Of a stretch of DNA of 64,000 nucleotides, positions 20,880 through 32,140 are shown piece after piece (the first letter of the stretch is position 1; each line of letters begins with the position of its first letter). The translations under genes were made by a program, and so were the position numbers. The notes below the pieces were generated by a model. That model did no database searches. It was not told where the DNA came from and worked only from the letters and a program-made list of their open reading frames with translations. Source of the stretch: Plazaster borealis (lineage: Eukaryota > Echinodermata > Asteroidea > Forcipulatida > Labidiasteridae); contig CM037476.1 in assembly GCA_021014325.1 (NCBI GenBank), positions 13,552,827 through 13,616,826 on the forward strand, given 5' to 3'.

Positions 20880-22320
20880 GAATGATCAAAACGTGCACAA
20901 ATAAGTCTCATGAAACGTATTTCAAGAAAGTCAAGACTTCTTCAGTGAGAAATATGTCGTCACTCTGACAAAAGTACAAGGCAATTTGAGACTGAGAGAC
21001 TTTGCAATAGTTTTTTGAGCTTTTTAAAATAGTAATGGTTTAAGCAATGGTTGCTATGGGGACCCTATTTAGTGTGCTTCACCCTCGAGTACCTGAGTGA
21101 ATTAGTTGTCAATCAGAGAACTCATTGAATGGGAACTTGTTTTATCCAAATAGGGTCATGTTGGTATTCTAAACAACGTTGTGTACAAATATTAATGGGA
21201 GTGACAGAGAGCCTAAAGATGGATGAGGGCTGACTGGGAAGAGAAACAAACAAACATGGGTGTATGGGGACTGGTTGGATAAGGGGTGCAGAGAGGGATT
21301 TGCCTGATAATTTACAAAGATAAAAACACAAGTAAAGATAATTTTAAATTTATAAGATTTGCACTTTTGTAACCGTCCATATTCAACTGGAAACAGTGTC
21401 ATAATCATGAGTTATATTCATTTGATATGAATCTGCATATCAGTAGCAAAATTTGGTACACGTTTCATGTCGATACATCATTGCAAAAAGGAGTTATAGA
21501 CATTCAGTGTACAAATATTAATGGGAGTGAGTAAGCAAAAGTAGTGTTAACAGATCATAGAGAACTTGGCTTAAAGAGAAGCACACATGTGTTTGTGCTG
21601 CTGGCATATGCATCATGGCCATGTGCAGTATATATGTGCTTATTGGTTTTGATTAATTTCATGTATAGGCTTCATTTTAAGATATTTAAGTCCTGGTATT
21701 TTGTTATTTCAAAATTGATAATCATAATTTTATGAAATGTAAACGTAACACAATTGTGTACATATTGCAGGCGGATCTGTGTTTTGGGCTCGGTTTGCTG
21801 CGTTGTTTGGTGGGTGCTAAAGAATTGCCTAAACTATGGTTTGTTTCTGCTGTACGGTTTTACACAATTGCTGAGAGGTGTAAACAAAAGTCAAAACTGT
21901 AACTAAAATAATTGTTTTCGTCACTGCCTGCCCTGATTCTACAGGAGCAGGTTTGTCATCCTTACAGTCCACTACATAAATATTAACCTGAGTGCAGAAA
22001 AAAGGAAGATTTAAACCCCCATCTCTGAAACTGTGTGCCATCCCTAACCCCAAGATGTAAAAGTCCAGTTCCCCTTACTCTACATGTGCAAAAGTTTGAC
22101 CTTTGGCTCAAATATGTACAACATGGTCAAAAACCTTGGGTTATTTGAAAAGGACTTGTTGAGATATGGTTTTTAGAGTTTAATTTCCAGTACATGAAGA
22201 TAAGGTTAAATTCTGGTTTCATGTGTGAAAGACCTTTTCAACAATGCTTAAATTGTAAAAAGTTGAAGAAAAAAACCCCCAAAAAACCCCACATTGTATT
22301 GCTTAGGAGTTATGAATTTT
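20880..22320. other. Noncoding stretch, no supported gene
   Basis: No convincing gene. The phrase TGTACAAATATTAATGGGAGTGA occurs twice (near 21,183 and 21,510), indicating an old local duplication. A 74-codon minus frame at 21,829-22,053 has an acceptor-like site but no clear donor, and I do not call it. Mirror copy at about 35,400-36,840. Confidence 0.4.
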
Positions 22321-22324
22321 TGAA

Positions 22325-22571
22325 TCACTGTAAATCGCTCTTCACGTCTTCGTTCATGTTATTTTTCATTAGTAGTGGTTCCTCAGACTCCAGGTCACGT
22401 TGGATAGATCCTTTTCCGGTTCTGGCCTTCTCATGTACTCTCATAATGTTTAATATATCTGCCTTGTTAGGCACCTTGAGCATCACTTGGGGTGGAATTG
22501 TGTGCATTATATTATTTTTATTATTATTATTATTATTTGAAAGAAGCTCCGACTCAGAATTTGTAGCCTTT
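22325..22571 (-). CDS. Terminal exon with poly-Asn tract, unknown protein (left arm)
   Basis: An acceptor TCACAG is followed by an open frame of about 82 codons: KATNSESELLS, a run of Asn encoded by AAT repeats, then PPQVMLKVPNKADILN...LESEEPLLMKNN and a stop at 22,325. The trinucleotide repeat lies in frame, and both arms keep the frame open despite changes. No family is recognised and upstream exons were not found; the satellite array occupies the expected upstream side. The mirror copy at 35,145-35,391 has A in place of V after MLK. Confidence 0.35.
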
Positions 22572-23049
22572 CTGTGATTTCCAAGTTGCTCTCAAAACAA
22601 ATCGCTTCCTGATTAGTGCCATTTGATCCGTGACTCCATGTGGTGGTAGTTTACCGGTGATGAATAACATGCTTAACATTTTGCTTAATTGAATTATGTA
22701 ATTACTATATTGTTAATTATTCTCTTGCAACTTCGATGACTAATTGAGTCCAAATGTTCACATATTTTATTTTGTATGCACAGTTGGGATACACAAGTGA
22801 GAATACTGGTCTTTGACACTTACCAAAAGTGGCCAGTGCCTTTAATACTAAACAACGCGAGTTCCGACCTGTAACTTCTGACCACAAGATGGTTTATTCT
22901 GGGTCCAAATTGGGGTGCCTTACATTTTAAGAAGTCAAAGGAAGATTTAAAAATCAGTCCCTACAGATTGCTTACACCTATAGATTTTGGTGAAGGTTAA
23001 ATCTGTTAAGGTTTTTTATCCACTGGATTGACTTGTACATTCTTTCCAG

Positions 23050-25500
23050 ATAGTTTTCATTGCAAATAAAACTGAAGAGATTTTCAGACTTTTACGTCCA
23101 CTAAAGTAACGCACAGCATGCGCATGATCTCCTGAATAACTTGTGTTTGGCCTAACAATTCCCTTAGCGCTGGAAAACAAACAAAATACTTTAACAAAAT
23201 CTTTTGAAAGATTATCTTTAAATAAAACTGTAATATTTTTGAATTTTACCCTCAAAATGATTTATTTCATGAGAACCTTTACGAAGTCCGACTGCACGCA
23301 CGTACCAGTTTAGGTTTCTAAATTCATTGTAACTTCTTAAGTTCTGACCTGAGCTTGATTTACTGGAAATACATCATTAAAATGACAAGCCAAGAAAATA
23401 ATGCTGTCGAAAACATGAAACGTGGATTGTTTTAATCGACACCAATACAACTGATTTATTTACATGTTACTGCAAAGATTACTTCCACAGTGCAACGTTT
23501 TGACTTCCCTAGTTCAAACATACGCGAGTTCTCACCTGCAACCTCCAACCACCGTGCGTCGCTTCAGAAATAGGCCACATTAGCTTACACTGTTATGTGA
23601 CGGACATTACGTGACAGACGTTGCTAAGACAGCCCCCCCCCCACATTAAGATGCGAAGCCGAACTCAAAATAGTTCAATAAGTATTCCATGTTCATTATG
23701 TCCCAAACACATCTTATCTATCTGGCACATTACAACTTGCTCAAACTTACTTGAAGGATTATGCCATCTAAAATGTCAGAATTTTTTGTTCAATAGCGCC
23801 CTTAGTGGCAGCCTGAATAATTTCCGTCGTGGCCGGTTAGAAAAGTTTGAATAATCTTCTCATGATATAAGGTTAAGTCTGTACAAACTTAATTTTAAAT
23901 CCACTGGATTGATTTATAAGTTTTTTCAATAACTGAACAAAATATTTTCAAAGATTTATTTGAAATAAAACTGTGATTGTTCCGACTTTAATCCACCAAA
24001 TGGCGCACAACGTATGGTGATCTACTCTGAATAACTACATAGTGTTGATTCCCTAAGCATCGTAGTAAAACAGAAAACTGCGATCGTTCCGGCTTTTACC
24101 CACCAAATACTGCACAGCGTATGGTGTGTACGATCTATTGAATATCTTGTGTTGATTCCCTAAGCATCCCTAAGATTCCCTAAGCATCGTAGTAAAACAT
24201 AAATGATCGTTCCGGCTTTTACCCACCAAATACTGCACAACGTATGGTGTGTACGATCTACTGAAAACCTAAACAGAAATGAAACTGAGATTGTCCCTTC
24301 ATTCATTCAATGGTTTAATTTTAAAAAAAAATATTCAAATCGCTGCCAGCAGCAGAATTACATGAACAGTAACAAAATTAAAAGACTGGAGTAAAACATA
24401 ACAATTAGAATTAAAATGGCGTTAATTATATCAGACACAAAAACAAAGATATTTATAAAACTGTAAAAGTTATAAAGAGGTTCCGGCTTTTAGTTACCCA
24501 CTAAGTTTAACGCTCACATTATGGTGTGTACGATCAACTGAATTGAATAACTTGTGTTTCACTTCCCTTTGTATCTTTTCTTTTACTACACGAATAAAAC
24601 TGTGTGTGATTGTTCCGACTTGAACCCGCAAAACGATTAATTAATGAGAACTTTCATGAAGTACGACTGCATGCACCAGTTTAGGTTTCCTAATTTATTC
24701 TAACTTCTTGAGTTCCGACTTGAGCCTGGTTTAATGGAAAATACATCGATGACAAGCCAAGAAAATAATGAGAAGGAAAACAGGAAACTTGGATTGTATC
24801 AATCGCCACCAAACAAAATACAACCGATTTAATTTACATGTTACTGCAAAGATTACTTCCACGGTGCAAAGTTTTGACTTCCCTAGTTCAAACATATGCG
24901 AGTTCCAATCTGCAACCTCCAACCACCGTGCTTCGCTTCAGAAATAGGCCCCATCAGCTTACACTGCAATGTGAGTTCCGACCTGTGAGTTCCGACCTGC
25001 GATCACCGACCTCAGCATTTACGCCACAAGTACACGTACACGTATGTACATTTACATGTACCATCAAGGCTATGTCAACACAACGCACGTTTCGACCTGC
25101 AACTTCCAAACAACGGACGATGCTTTAGTAGAGTATTGAAGGCTAGGCCCCAATTTGAACGGGTGATCAGGTTGAATCTGTAGAGGTTTTACAAATAAAT
25201 CTACTGGATTGATTTATAAAATCTTTCCATATAATTAAACACAATCTTTTGAACGAGTAAGTTCCGGCTTTTACCCACCAAATACCGCACAACGTATGGT
25301 GTGTACAATCTGCTGAATTCCCTAAGCTTCGTAGTTAAACAGAAATGATCGTTCCGGCTTTTACCCACCAAATACCGCACAACGTATGGTGTGTACGATC
25401 TACTGAATAACTAAAGCGTCGTATGCAGAAAAACAGAAATAAAACTAAAATCGTCCCAGCTTTTACCCACTAAGTTTAACGCAAACAGCATGGTGTGTAC
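23050..25500 (+). repeat. Irregular satellite array, GTTCCGGCTTTTACCCACC units (left arm)
   Basis: At least eight diverged units sharing GTTCCGGCTTTTACCCACC, GCACAACGTATGGTGTGTAC and GATCTACTGAATAAC, spaced about 90-270 bp apart (near 23,085, 23,975, 24,085, 24,210, 24,480, 25,262, 25,350 and 25,453). Larger blocks also repeat (GAGTTCCGACCTG, ATCCACTGGATTGATTTATAA). The array runs into the N gap, so collapse or misassembly is likely. Mirror copy at 32,223-34,690. Confidence 0.8.
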
Positions 25501-26000
25501 NNNNNNNNNNNNNNNNNNNNNNNNNNNNNNNNNNNNNNNNNNNNNNNNNNNNNNNNNNNNNNNNNNNNNNNNNNNNNNNNNNNNNNNNNNNNNNNNNNNN
25601 NNNNNNNNNNNNNNNNNNNNNNNNNNNNNNNNNNNNNNNNNNNNNNNNNNNNNNNNNNNNNNNNNNNNNNNNNNNNNNNNNNNNNNNNNNNNNNNNNNNN
25701 NNNNNNNNNNNNNNNNNNNNNNNNNNNNNNNNNNNNNNNNNNNNNNNNNNNNNNNNNNNNNNNNNNNNNNNNNNNNNNNNNNNNNNNNNNNNNNNNNNNN
25801 NNNNNNNNNNNNNNNNNNNNNNNNNNNNNNNNNNNNNNNNNNNNNNNNNNNNNNNNNNNNNNNNNNNNNNNNNNNNNNNNNNNNNNNNNNNNNNNNNNNN
25901 NNNNNNNNNNNNNNNNNNNNNNNNNNNNNNNNNNNNNNNNNNNNNNNNNNNNNNNNNNNNNNNNNNNNNNNNNNNNNNNNNNNNNNNNNNNNNNNNNNNN
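25501..26000. other. Assembly gap of exactly 500 N
   Basis: The run is exactly 500 N, a typical placeholder size, so the true distance is unknown. It sits at the inner end of the left arm, in the middle of a satellite unit. Apparent reading frames across it are meaningless. Confidence 0.99.
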
Positions 26001-26187
26001 TCTGACAAGTGGGGATGGTTCCACAAGTCTAGTTTGGAACCCCACATTATTTTGTATTATTAAAACCAAACCGCTATTAAGTCGTGTTTGTCGGAAGGTC
26101 TGTCAAACTTGCGAACATTAAATTTGTTTTAGCATTTTTTATTTACTGCATGGGAAAATTGCCAGAGTCCGACCTCCTTTTTCTTAA

Positions 26188-26451
26188 AGGGACACAATGC
26201 CTTGGAACGGACGATTTGGTCTAAAAAAAAGTTTTTGTGGAGTCAAAGATTTGACTCCTCAAAATGGCCGACCGTGTTTGTTCACAATGTTAAAGGAAAA
26301 CCACGCAATTTCGAGACATTTTTGTGTGGATCATTGTATTCTACGGACCTATTCTACTTTTAAAACATCTTTCTAACCATATGCATTTTATAACAAACGG
26401 TAACAAACGCTTTTGATGGACCAACTCGCCCGATCAAGGCAATGTGTCCCT
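26188..26451. mobile_element. TTAA-flanked MITE, AGGGACACAATGCCTTG ends
   Basis: TTAA at 26,184-26,187 and 26,452-26,455. The ends are AGGGACACAATGCCTTG and, in reverse, AGGGACACATTGCCTTG. A central palindrome includes GAGTCAAAGATTTGACTC. 264 bp, no coding capacity. It resembles abundant MITEs I associate with echinoderm genomes (recollection, not a search). Confidence 0.85.
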
Positions 26452-26882
26452 TTAAGGTCGATTGTGCAATTCACCTCTTAGATGAAAGCTGGGCTTTATT
26501 TACCTCTTGAGCAGCTGGTAGTAGGCCTATTTAATATTATGAAATTTCCAACAAATATTCTTGAACCACCCGCAAGCATGACAAACACACCCGCCCCACT
26601 GTCATTTTTTCAATTCATGTCTCTCGAAATCATGATACAATTTAAACACGCCTCGTGTATTTCATTTTAACGCCATGCCCAACACAGTGCAGCATTATGT
26701 TTGCTTCATTTTGACTGTTTTTAAATCTCAAATTCACCATAAGAACTCTATCAAGGGATTCTTTAAGTAATATTCAACTTACCTCTTCATATTGTAGTGA
26801 TTTAGTCGAACAAATTTGCTACAAAATGTGGAATAACTGAAGAGAAAACGTGTAGTCTTTTATGGTCAGCCATTTTCTTTGT

Positions 26883-26939
26883 CGGGCGTCATGTGAAGAC
26901 CTTCACACTGTATACAGCTAGGTCTTCACATGACGCCCG
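26883..26939. repeat. Perfect 20-bp hairpin
   Basis: GGGCGTCATGTGAAGACCT (26,884-26,902) is perfectly inverted at 26,920-26,938, with one further C-G pair outside and a 17-nt loop. It may be a minimal MITE or a structured RNA or regulatory element. The flanks show no coding potential. Confidence 0.75.
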
Positions 26940-27012
26940 CCCTCTGTTGTTTTGCTAAATCCATCTTACCCGTATCATAATGGAATGGTCGAAACACGAT
27001 TTTTAGGCCAAG

Positions 27013-27030
27013 ATGGCGTCCGACCGAACT
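27013..27030 (+). promoter_or_regulatory. Possible first-exon start (AAGATGGCGTCC...GTAAGT)
   Basis: GGCCAAGATGGCGTCC gives a good initiation context, followed 18 bp later by a consensus donor CCGTGTAAGT. It could be a short first coding exon (MASDRTP). No downstream exon was identified, so this is weak. Confidence 0.2.
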
Positions 27031-27154
27031 CCGTGTAAGTTCGGTTTTTTTCTGGTTAAATATTCAGACTATACCATTGCATTTTTGTTAATATTACATA
27101 GTACACATATTTCTAATAAATCCTTGGTTTATTTGCTGCTTTTGAGGTATTTGA

Positions 27155-27220
27155 AACTTGTTGTCGGCGTGTTGTCGGCACTCTGGACTTGTTGTCGGCG
27201 TTGTCGGCGAGTTGTCGGCT
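27155..27220 (+). repeat. TTGTCGGCG short tandem repeat
   Basis: Five copies of TTGTCGGC(G), irregularly spaced over about 65 bp. Confidence 0.7.
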
Positions 27221-28316
27221 TTTAGTAGGACCCTACCCTTAGCAACCAATAATCATTGGCGGTGGTTTTCGTGCTATACCTTAATGAAAACCTATAACTT
27301 CTGCAAATTTATACAAACACCTATTTAAACTTTAAATCAACAAATTCGGGTCAAATCTGCCGCAAGGGACCTTGCATTTTTTATTTGAATAACAAGAAGA
27401 TTAAGGCTGCTCCAAATTCCCACAGCAGAGGGCGCTCTAGCGATCCTGCTGATAATTGTTCACATGTGCCTGGATTGCCCACGCAGCAGACGACTGACAT
27501 CAACATTGTGTGCTAGAGTGTCAGATTTTACACAACGAAGAGCCTGCATTTTTCATATTACTAAACTAGAACGTGTCTGCGGGACTGACAGAGGAAAGGT
27601 AGAATGGTTGCTCCGTCCGGAGGAGCTGACAACGGCGAAACAACTGGTTTAGGAATAGTGCAAGCAAAGTTTTGTGGGTGCTCATTCAGTCATTGGAACC
27701 ACAACGCGTACTCGACAACCACCACCGCGGCATGCCGCTCTACACTAGCCTACTCATCATGTACTGAAAGCTATGCGGTGGCCATGACGGATTTCTTATG
27801 GCTGGCTGTATCTCACTCACACAGCCATGGCAGCCCATCGTTGTTTACACACAAGTTTGCCATTGTATGTGTAACCATGCTAATGGCTAAACTATGTGGA
27901 TTGAAAGAACTGTCACATGATTATGACAATACGAAAACTGGGGTTGTAGACGCTCGCTCTAGAATTCAGAAAGCATCGGCCTTCAGCAGCCACACAGAGA
28001 GTGGAGTGGCTTGTTGACTGCCAATGCGTTCACCAAGTCACCAGCACAGCCGTGTAGCCGGGGATCTGTACGGAAATTAGTAAGTAAATAGTATAGTATG
28101 GTAGTTAGTATAGTAGCTAGCCCCATTGTGCCAATTCTCTGGACTTCCTCCGATCCTTGGCCCTACGCCCATGTACCTCCAGGAGGTGACATTTGTTTTC
28201 GAAAAGAAACTCACGTTTTTATGCCGAGATTTTTTCCCCAGTTGTCACTTATTGTAGCTCATTTGTGGACAGCACATTAATTCGAAAAAGAGCTTGCTCG
28301 TTTTGGTGTTCCAGTA
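27221..28316. other. Spacer sequence, no supported gene
   Basis: Locally GC-richer (27,420-28,010), with open frames up to 137 codons but no recognisable domain or splice structure. CACAGCAGAGGGCGCTC at 27,421 resembles a CTCF-type site, which alone is weak evidence. Confidence 0.35.
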
Positions 28317-29145
28317 GACCCAGTAATTGGGGCGCTGTACTTGTTTTTTCTAATTTTGACATTATCGGTCGTACTAGCGCCCCAGGACAAAGTCGTACCG
28401 TTCACTAGTGCTCTTCAATCATTGTCAATTGGTCACAAAAATGCCTCAGAACGACAAAAATACCCAACAAAATACCTTTATATACGCCTGCTGTCTTCTT
28501 GATATGTCTAAGATGCAACATCAGGCAATCTTGTACAGCTCTTAGCTGTATGGGGTTAACTATCAACATTGACCTCAGCCGGCCGTGTCATCGTCGCGAT
28601 GCGTTCTGAGTTGATCAACGACTGTTTGTTGTAAAAACACTGGTTACCGGGGAGAGAGTGCACACAGTATATGGGCGACGTATTCGACGGAGCGTGTTGT
28701 GTGAAAGAATGGTTCTATACCTTTCTATTGCAACGTCACAGCCTGATTTTGTTGCCAACCGAGGTTGGAAAATTACGGAAAGCCATAAATGCAAAGCATT
28801 AACAATGTTACACAAATATTTTAAAATGTGTTGAATTTTTTGAAAACATAGCAACCAATCATGGGAGGTCTCTTATTTAATTACATAAAATGTTGAACTA
28901 TGGTCACAACATCTGTTGAAATTAAATGTTTGCTAACAATCGGCCGTATTATGCCAAGCAGCGTAGTTTATTATCAACAATTGAATTTGTTTTTGGAATT
29001 AATTACACAATTTTGGAAGAGACCTAATTACAATTATTTGAGAGTCATTCTGCAATGTATATGCATAAATGAATATTAATATGAACGTCACTTCCGGTGT
29101 GATTTTTGCCATACAGATTCGACAAGCATTCGTTTTGTAAGGTGT

Positions 29146-29240
29146 TATATTATTATTATCATTATTATTATTATTAATATTATTAATATTAATATTATTT
29201 TTATTACTATAGTATTTTTATTATTATTATTATTATTATA
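29146..29240 (+). repeat. ATT/AAT microsatellite
   Basis: Degenerate ATT repeat, with a second short tract at 30,151-30,180. Confidence 0.85.
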
Positions 29241-29258
29241 AGTATTTTTGCCACAATA

Positions 29259-30145
29259 GGGCGACACTTCATACCAAAAAAATGCTATAATAGGGCGACA
29301 GTGGATAATAGGGCGACACCTAACTGTCGCCCTATTATTCATGAGGCCAATCAATCAGAATTAATTGTTAAATGTGGTCAACTGACCAATTAAAAGATCA
29401 AGGGCCATCTTCTTTCTGGAAAAAAAAATTGATATGTGATTTTGATGTGTCAAGTTGATAGCTATGGGAATGCAAAAGTCGCCCTGTTGTTATCTGATAT
29501 GATAACAATCGCTGCAATATGGCGACACATTGTTTTCTGGGATAACTTAGAAAAAATACATTATCATTTCAAGATCTCTTCTGATTTAAAAAATGTAAAC
29601 CTTTTGGAAGTACGTTGACTTAAATATGATAGTCTATAAACTAGGTTTTAGTGATTTACATAACAAATAGTAACTGTCGCCATATTGTGGTGCTTTACAT
29701 AACAAATAATAACTGTCGCCATATTGTGGTGCTTTACATAACAAATAATAACTATCGCCATAATGTTTCTTAAACGAATCATGAATGAATTATATCAGAA
29801 ATAAAAAAGTACACCCTTTGCAAAAAGATGGGGTAAAGTATGGAACTGATGCCACATTATATCTCGCCCTATTGTATCAACGTATGTGAAAATGCCACAT
29901 TAGGGCGACAGATAATGTGTCGCCCTATTGTAGCACAAGTTGTATAACAAATAATAGGGCGACACCGAAAAAAGTTAGTTTCTAAATAAATGATTTATTC
30001 CATGACATTAATCATAAAAACAAGTTTGTCAAACAAATAAATCATTAATTTCATAAAAAAATGTTTAAAAAACACGTGTTTTTTTAGATACACAACTGTC
30101 GCCCTATTGGAGCATTTTTTACACTGTCGCCCTATTATAGCAATT
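29259..30145. repeat. Lattice of CTGTCGCCCTATT motifs in both orientations
   Basis: About fifteen copies of the 13-mer CTGTCGCCCTATT or near variants in both orientations over 890 bp. Forward copies lie near 29,326, 29,477, 29,676, 29,713, 29,863, 29,916, 30,101 and 30,124. Inverse copies (AATAGGGCGACA) lie near 29,262, 29,290, 29,308, 29,900 and 29,952. Three in the middle sit in a 36-37-bp direct repeat (GTGCTTTACATAACAAATA...). This is not a simple tandem repeat: spacing varies while the motif is conserved, as expected of protein-binding sites. Confidence 0.8.
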
Positions 30146-30233
30146 AGCGTTTTTATTATTATTATTATTATTGTTGTTATTCAACATAATAGGCCCATCG
30201 CCTTTTTATTTTTTGTGTTTTATTGTTACTTAA

Positions 30234-30513
30234 AGGAACATTACAGAATTGGTTTTTGCTAACTGGCAGTGTAAGCACTTTATATTATCAACCATATACA
30301 TAAACTGACAAACCTGTAGAAGTTCGAGATCGATCGGCCATCTGGGTCACGAGAAAATAGTGAAAAACCGATTACACATTTGCATGTGTTATACAATGCA
30401 TGAATAAAACGCTCATGAGTGATAAACTCCAATCGGAAATTAGTTTTATTTATTTCTCATCAAATATGGCATTTCAGACAGAAATATTTCTAGGGATGTT
30501 TTCTACTATCATT
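30234..30513 (+). mobile_element. Truncated TTAA MITE, AGGAACATTACAG family
   Basis: Begins AGGAACATTACAGAATTGG after TTAA (30,230-30,233) and matches 10,761-11,040 almost throughout. The right end is missing. Confidence 0.75.
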
Positions 30514-31154
30514 GTTTACATACTTATGAATTTACCATTTTTTATAGGCCTAATATTAAATGTAGGCTACTGCAATTCGGGTAAGAAGGATAATACGGAG
30601 GGCACGAAAATGAATGGGTAAGAAAGCACAATAATCATCTTTCACTAAGATGGTCATCAATAGAGAGGTATAGAACCATTCTTTGACACAACACTCTCCA
30701 TCGAATACGTTGCCCATACTGTGTGCACTCTCTCCGCAGCGTGAGCGGGCCCGGTAACCAGTGTTTTTACAACAAACAGTCGTTGATCAACCCAAACGCA
30801 TCGCGACGATGACACGGCCGGCCGAGGTCAATGTTGATAGTTAACCCCATACAGCTACAATGTAAGAGCTGTACAAGATTTCGACTCCACAAAAATCGTA
30901 AATTTGCAGCACAAAACAAAATCGTTAGTACATTTAAATGCCTGATGTTGCATCTTAGACATATTCAGAAGACAGCAGGCGTATATAAAGGTATTTTGTT
31001 GGGTATTTTTGTCGTTCTGAGGCATTTTTGTGACCAATTGACAATTATTGAAGAACACTAGTGAACGGTACGACTTTGTCCTGGGGCGCTAGTACGACCG
31101 ATAATGTCAAAATTCGAAGAAAAAAACGAGTACAGCGCCCCAGTTTACTGGGTC

Positions 31155-31398
31155 TAGGAATCCAGTAGATTTAATTGTAAAACCTCTACAGATTCAACCT
31201 GGTCACCCGTTCAAATCGGGGCCTAGCCTTCAATATTCTAAAGCATTGTCCGTTGTTTGGAAGTTGCTGGTCGAAACTCACATTGTGTTGACATAGCATT
31301 GATGGTACAGTATGTACATATAAATGTACATACATGTCAGCCGTGTACGTGTACTTGTGGCATAAATGCAGAGGTCGGTGATCGCAGGTCGGAACTCA
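31155..31398 (-). repeat. Extra satellite block, direct copy of 32,510-32,740
   Basis: The words AATCCAGTAGATTT, TCAACCTGGTCACCCGTTC and GGTCGGTGATCGCAGGTC repeat those at 32,513-32,728 in the same orientation and order. The block resumes at about 32,083 after the inserted repeat 31,399-32,082. Confidence 0.75.
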
Positions 31399-32082
31399 AT
31401 CAATCAATCAATCAAAAGAAATTTATAAAGCGCCAAAATCAAAAGTCTGCTCTAAGGCAAAAGTTTGCTGGTGTATGGGCACTAGCAGGAGAAACATTAT
31501 TGATGGTACACCTCCTGAAACAGGTGAGCTTTCAGGAGTGTCTTGAATGTAGACCGCGATCCCACTGGATCCACAAATGCGAGATCAGGATCAAGCCGCA
31601 GGATTAGCCGCAGGCGGAAATCACAGCCGCATTCCCACTTGAGTATGATCGCGCATTGATCCCCCTTTTGGGAACGGAAGTGGATTCAAAGTTCACCAAC
31701 GCAGGTCGACCAAGTGGGCAGTGCACAGGCGCAACGTATCTATGGCGGATGTTCGCCCTCAAATTGCAGGGTCTGATCGCCCTTTGCGTTCCCACTAGAC
31801 TTTTGATCGCCCATTAATCGAAAAGGGCGATCAGATCCCACTTTAATCCTACTCCCGAGGTGGATCCAATTTGCGGGGTCTGATCCTGATCGCCCTCGCG
31901 TTCCCACTTAAGCTTGATCGCCCTTTGATCGCCCTTTTCGAGAAATTGCGGGGTCTGATCGCCTTTTTCTCGAATTGCGAGATCAATGCGGGGTCCAGTG
32001 GGAACGGGGCCGTATGCAGTGAGGTGGTATCTCTGATGTATTCTGGAAGTTTGTTCCAGATTCTGGGTCCATATACTGTAAC
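31399..32082 (+). mobile_element. SINE-like repeat beginning with (AATC)n, MITE nested
   Basis: Starts with an AATC tandem tract, then AAATTTATAAAGCGCC, a common start of dispersed repeats. After excision of the nested element (31,552-32,011) the sequence continues through GGTGGTATCTCTGATG to GGGTCCATATACTGTAA. It lies within a satellite block. No A/B box could be assigned with confidence. Confidence 0.5.
31552..32011. mobile_element. 460-bp MITE with GTA target duplication and GATCGCCC repeats
   Basis: GTA flanks both sides (31,549-31,551 and 32,012-32,014). The ends are GACCGCGATCCCACTGG and, in reverse, GGCCCCGTTCCCACTGG. The interior repeats TTGATCGCCC and CGGGGTCTGATC many times in alternating orientation. 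A 3-bp duplication suggests PIF/Harbinger-like mobilisation. Confidence 0.7.
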
Positions 32083-32140
32083 TCACATTGCAGTGTAAGC
32101 TGATGGGGTCTATTTCTGATGTTGGTTTCAACGGTTCTTC

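Larger units (their letters stand above)
1..25500 (+). repeat. Left arm of a ~25-kb inverted duplication
   Basis: The reverse complement of this stretch reappears at 32,223-56,164. Position 1 pairs with 56,164 and position 25,500 pairs with 32,223. Every gene and repeat seen here recurs in mirror order, with scattered SNPs and some large indels. The left arm alone keeps 1,689-5,340. It lacks the counterparts of about 40,346-41,963 and about 37,213-37,580. The arm could extend beyond the window to the left. It is either a genomic palindrome or two haplotypes joined head to head. Confidence 0.95.
28317..31154 (+). mobile_element. 2.84-kb non-autonomous element with long terminal inverted repeats
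   Basis: The ends start GACCCAGTAAYTGGGGCGCTG, the same terminus as the 322-bp MITE at 640-961. The inverted repeats run 28,317-28,730 and 30,658-31,154 (about 414 and 497 bp; the right one has about 70 bp extra). The flanking 13-mers TGGTGTTCCAGTA and TAGGAATCCAGTA match at 9 of 13 positions, consistent with a decayed 13-bp target duplication. The interior has a lattice of CTGTCGCCCTATT motifs, AT microsatellites and a fragment of a TTAA MITE, but no recognisable protein. It probably depends on a transposase encoded elsewhere. Confidence 0.8.

Noticed and set aside
25463..26121. Long open frames on both strands across 25,463-26,121
   Set aside because: They consist of unknown bases from the 500-N gap.
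27421..27436. CTCF-like site near CACAGCAGAGGGCGCTC
   Set aside because: A single short match is expected by chance, so it is not listed as a feature.
29259..30145. CRISPR-like array
   Set aside because: The motif occurs in both orientations with irregular spacing in animal DNA. There are no regular spacers or cas genes.
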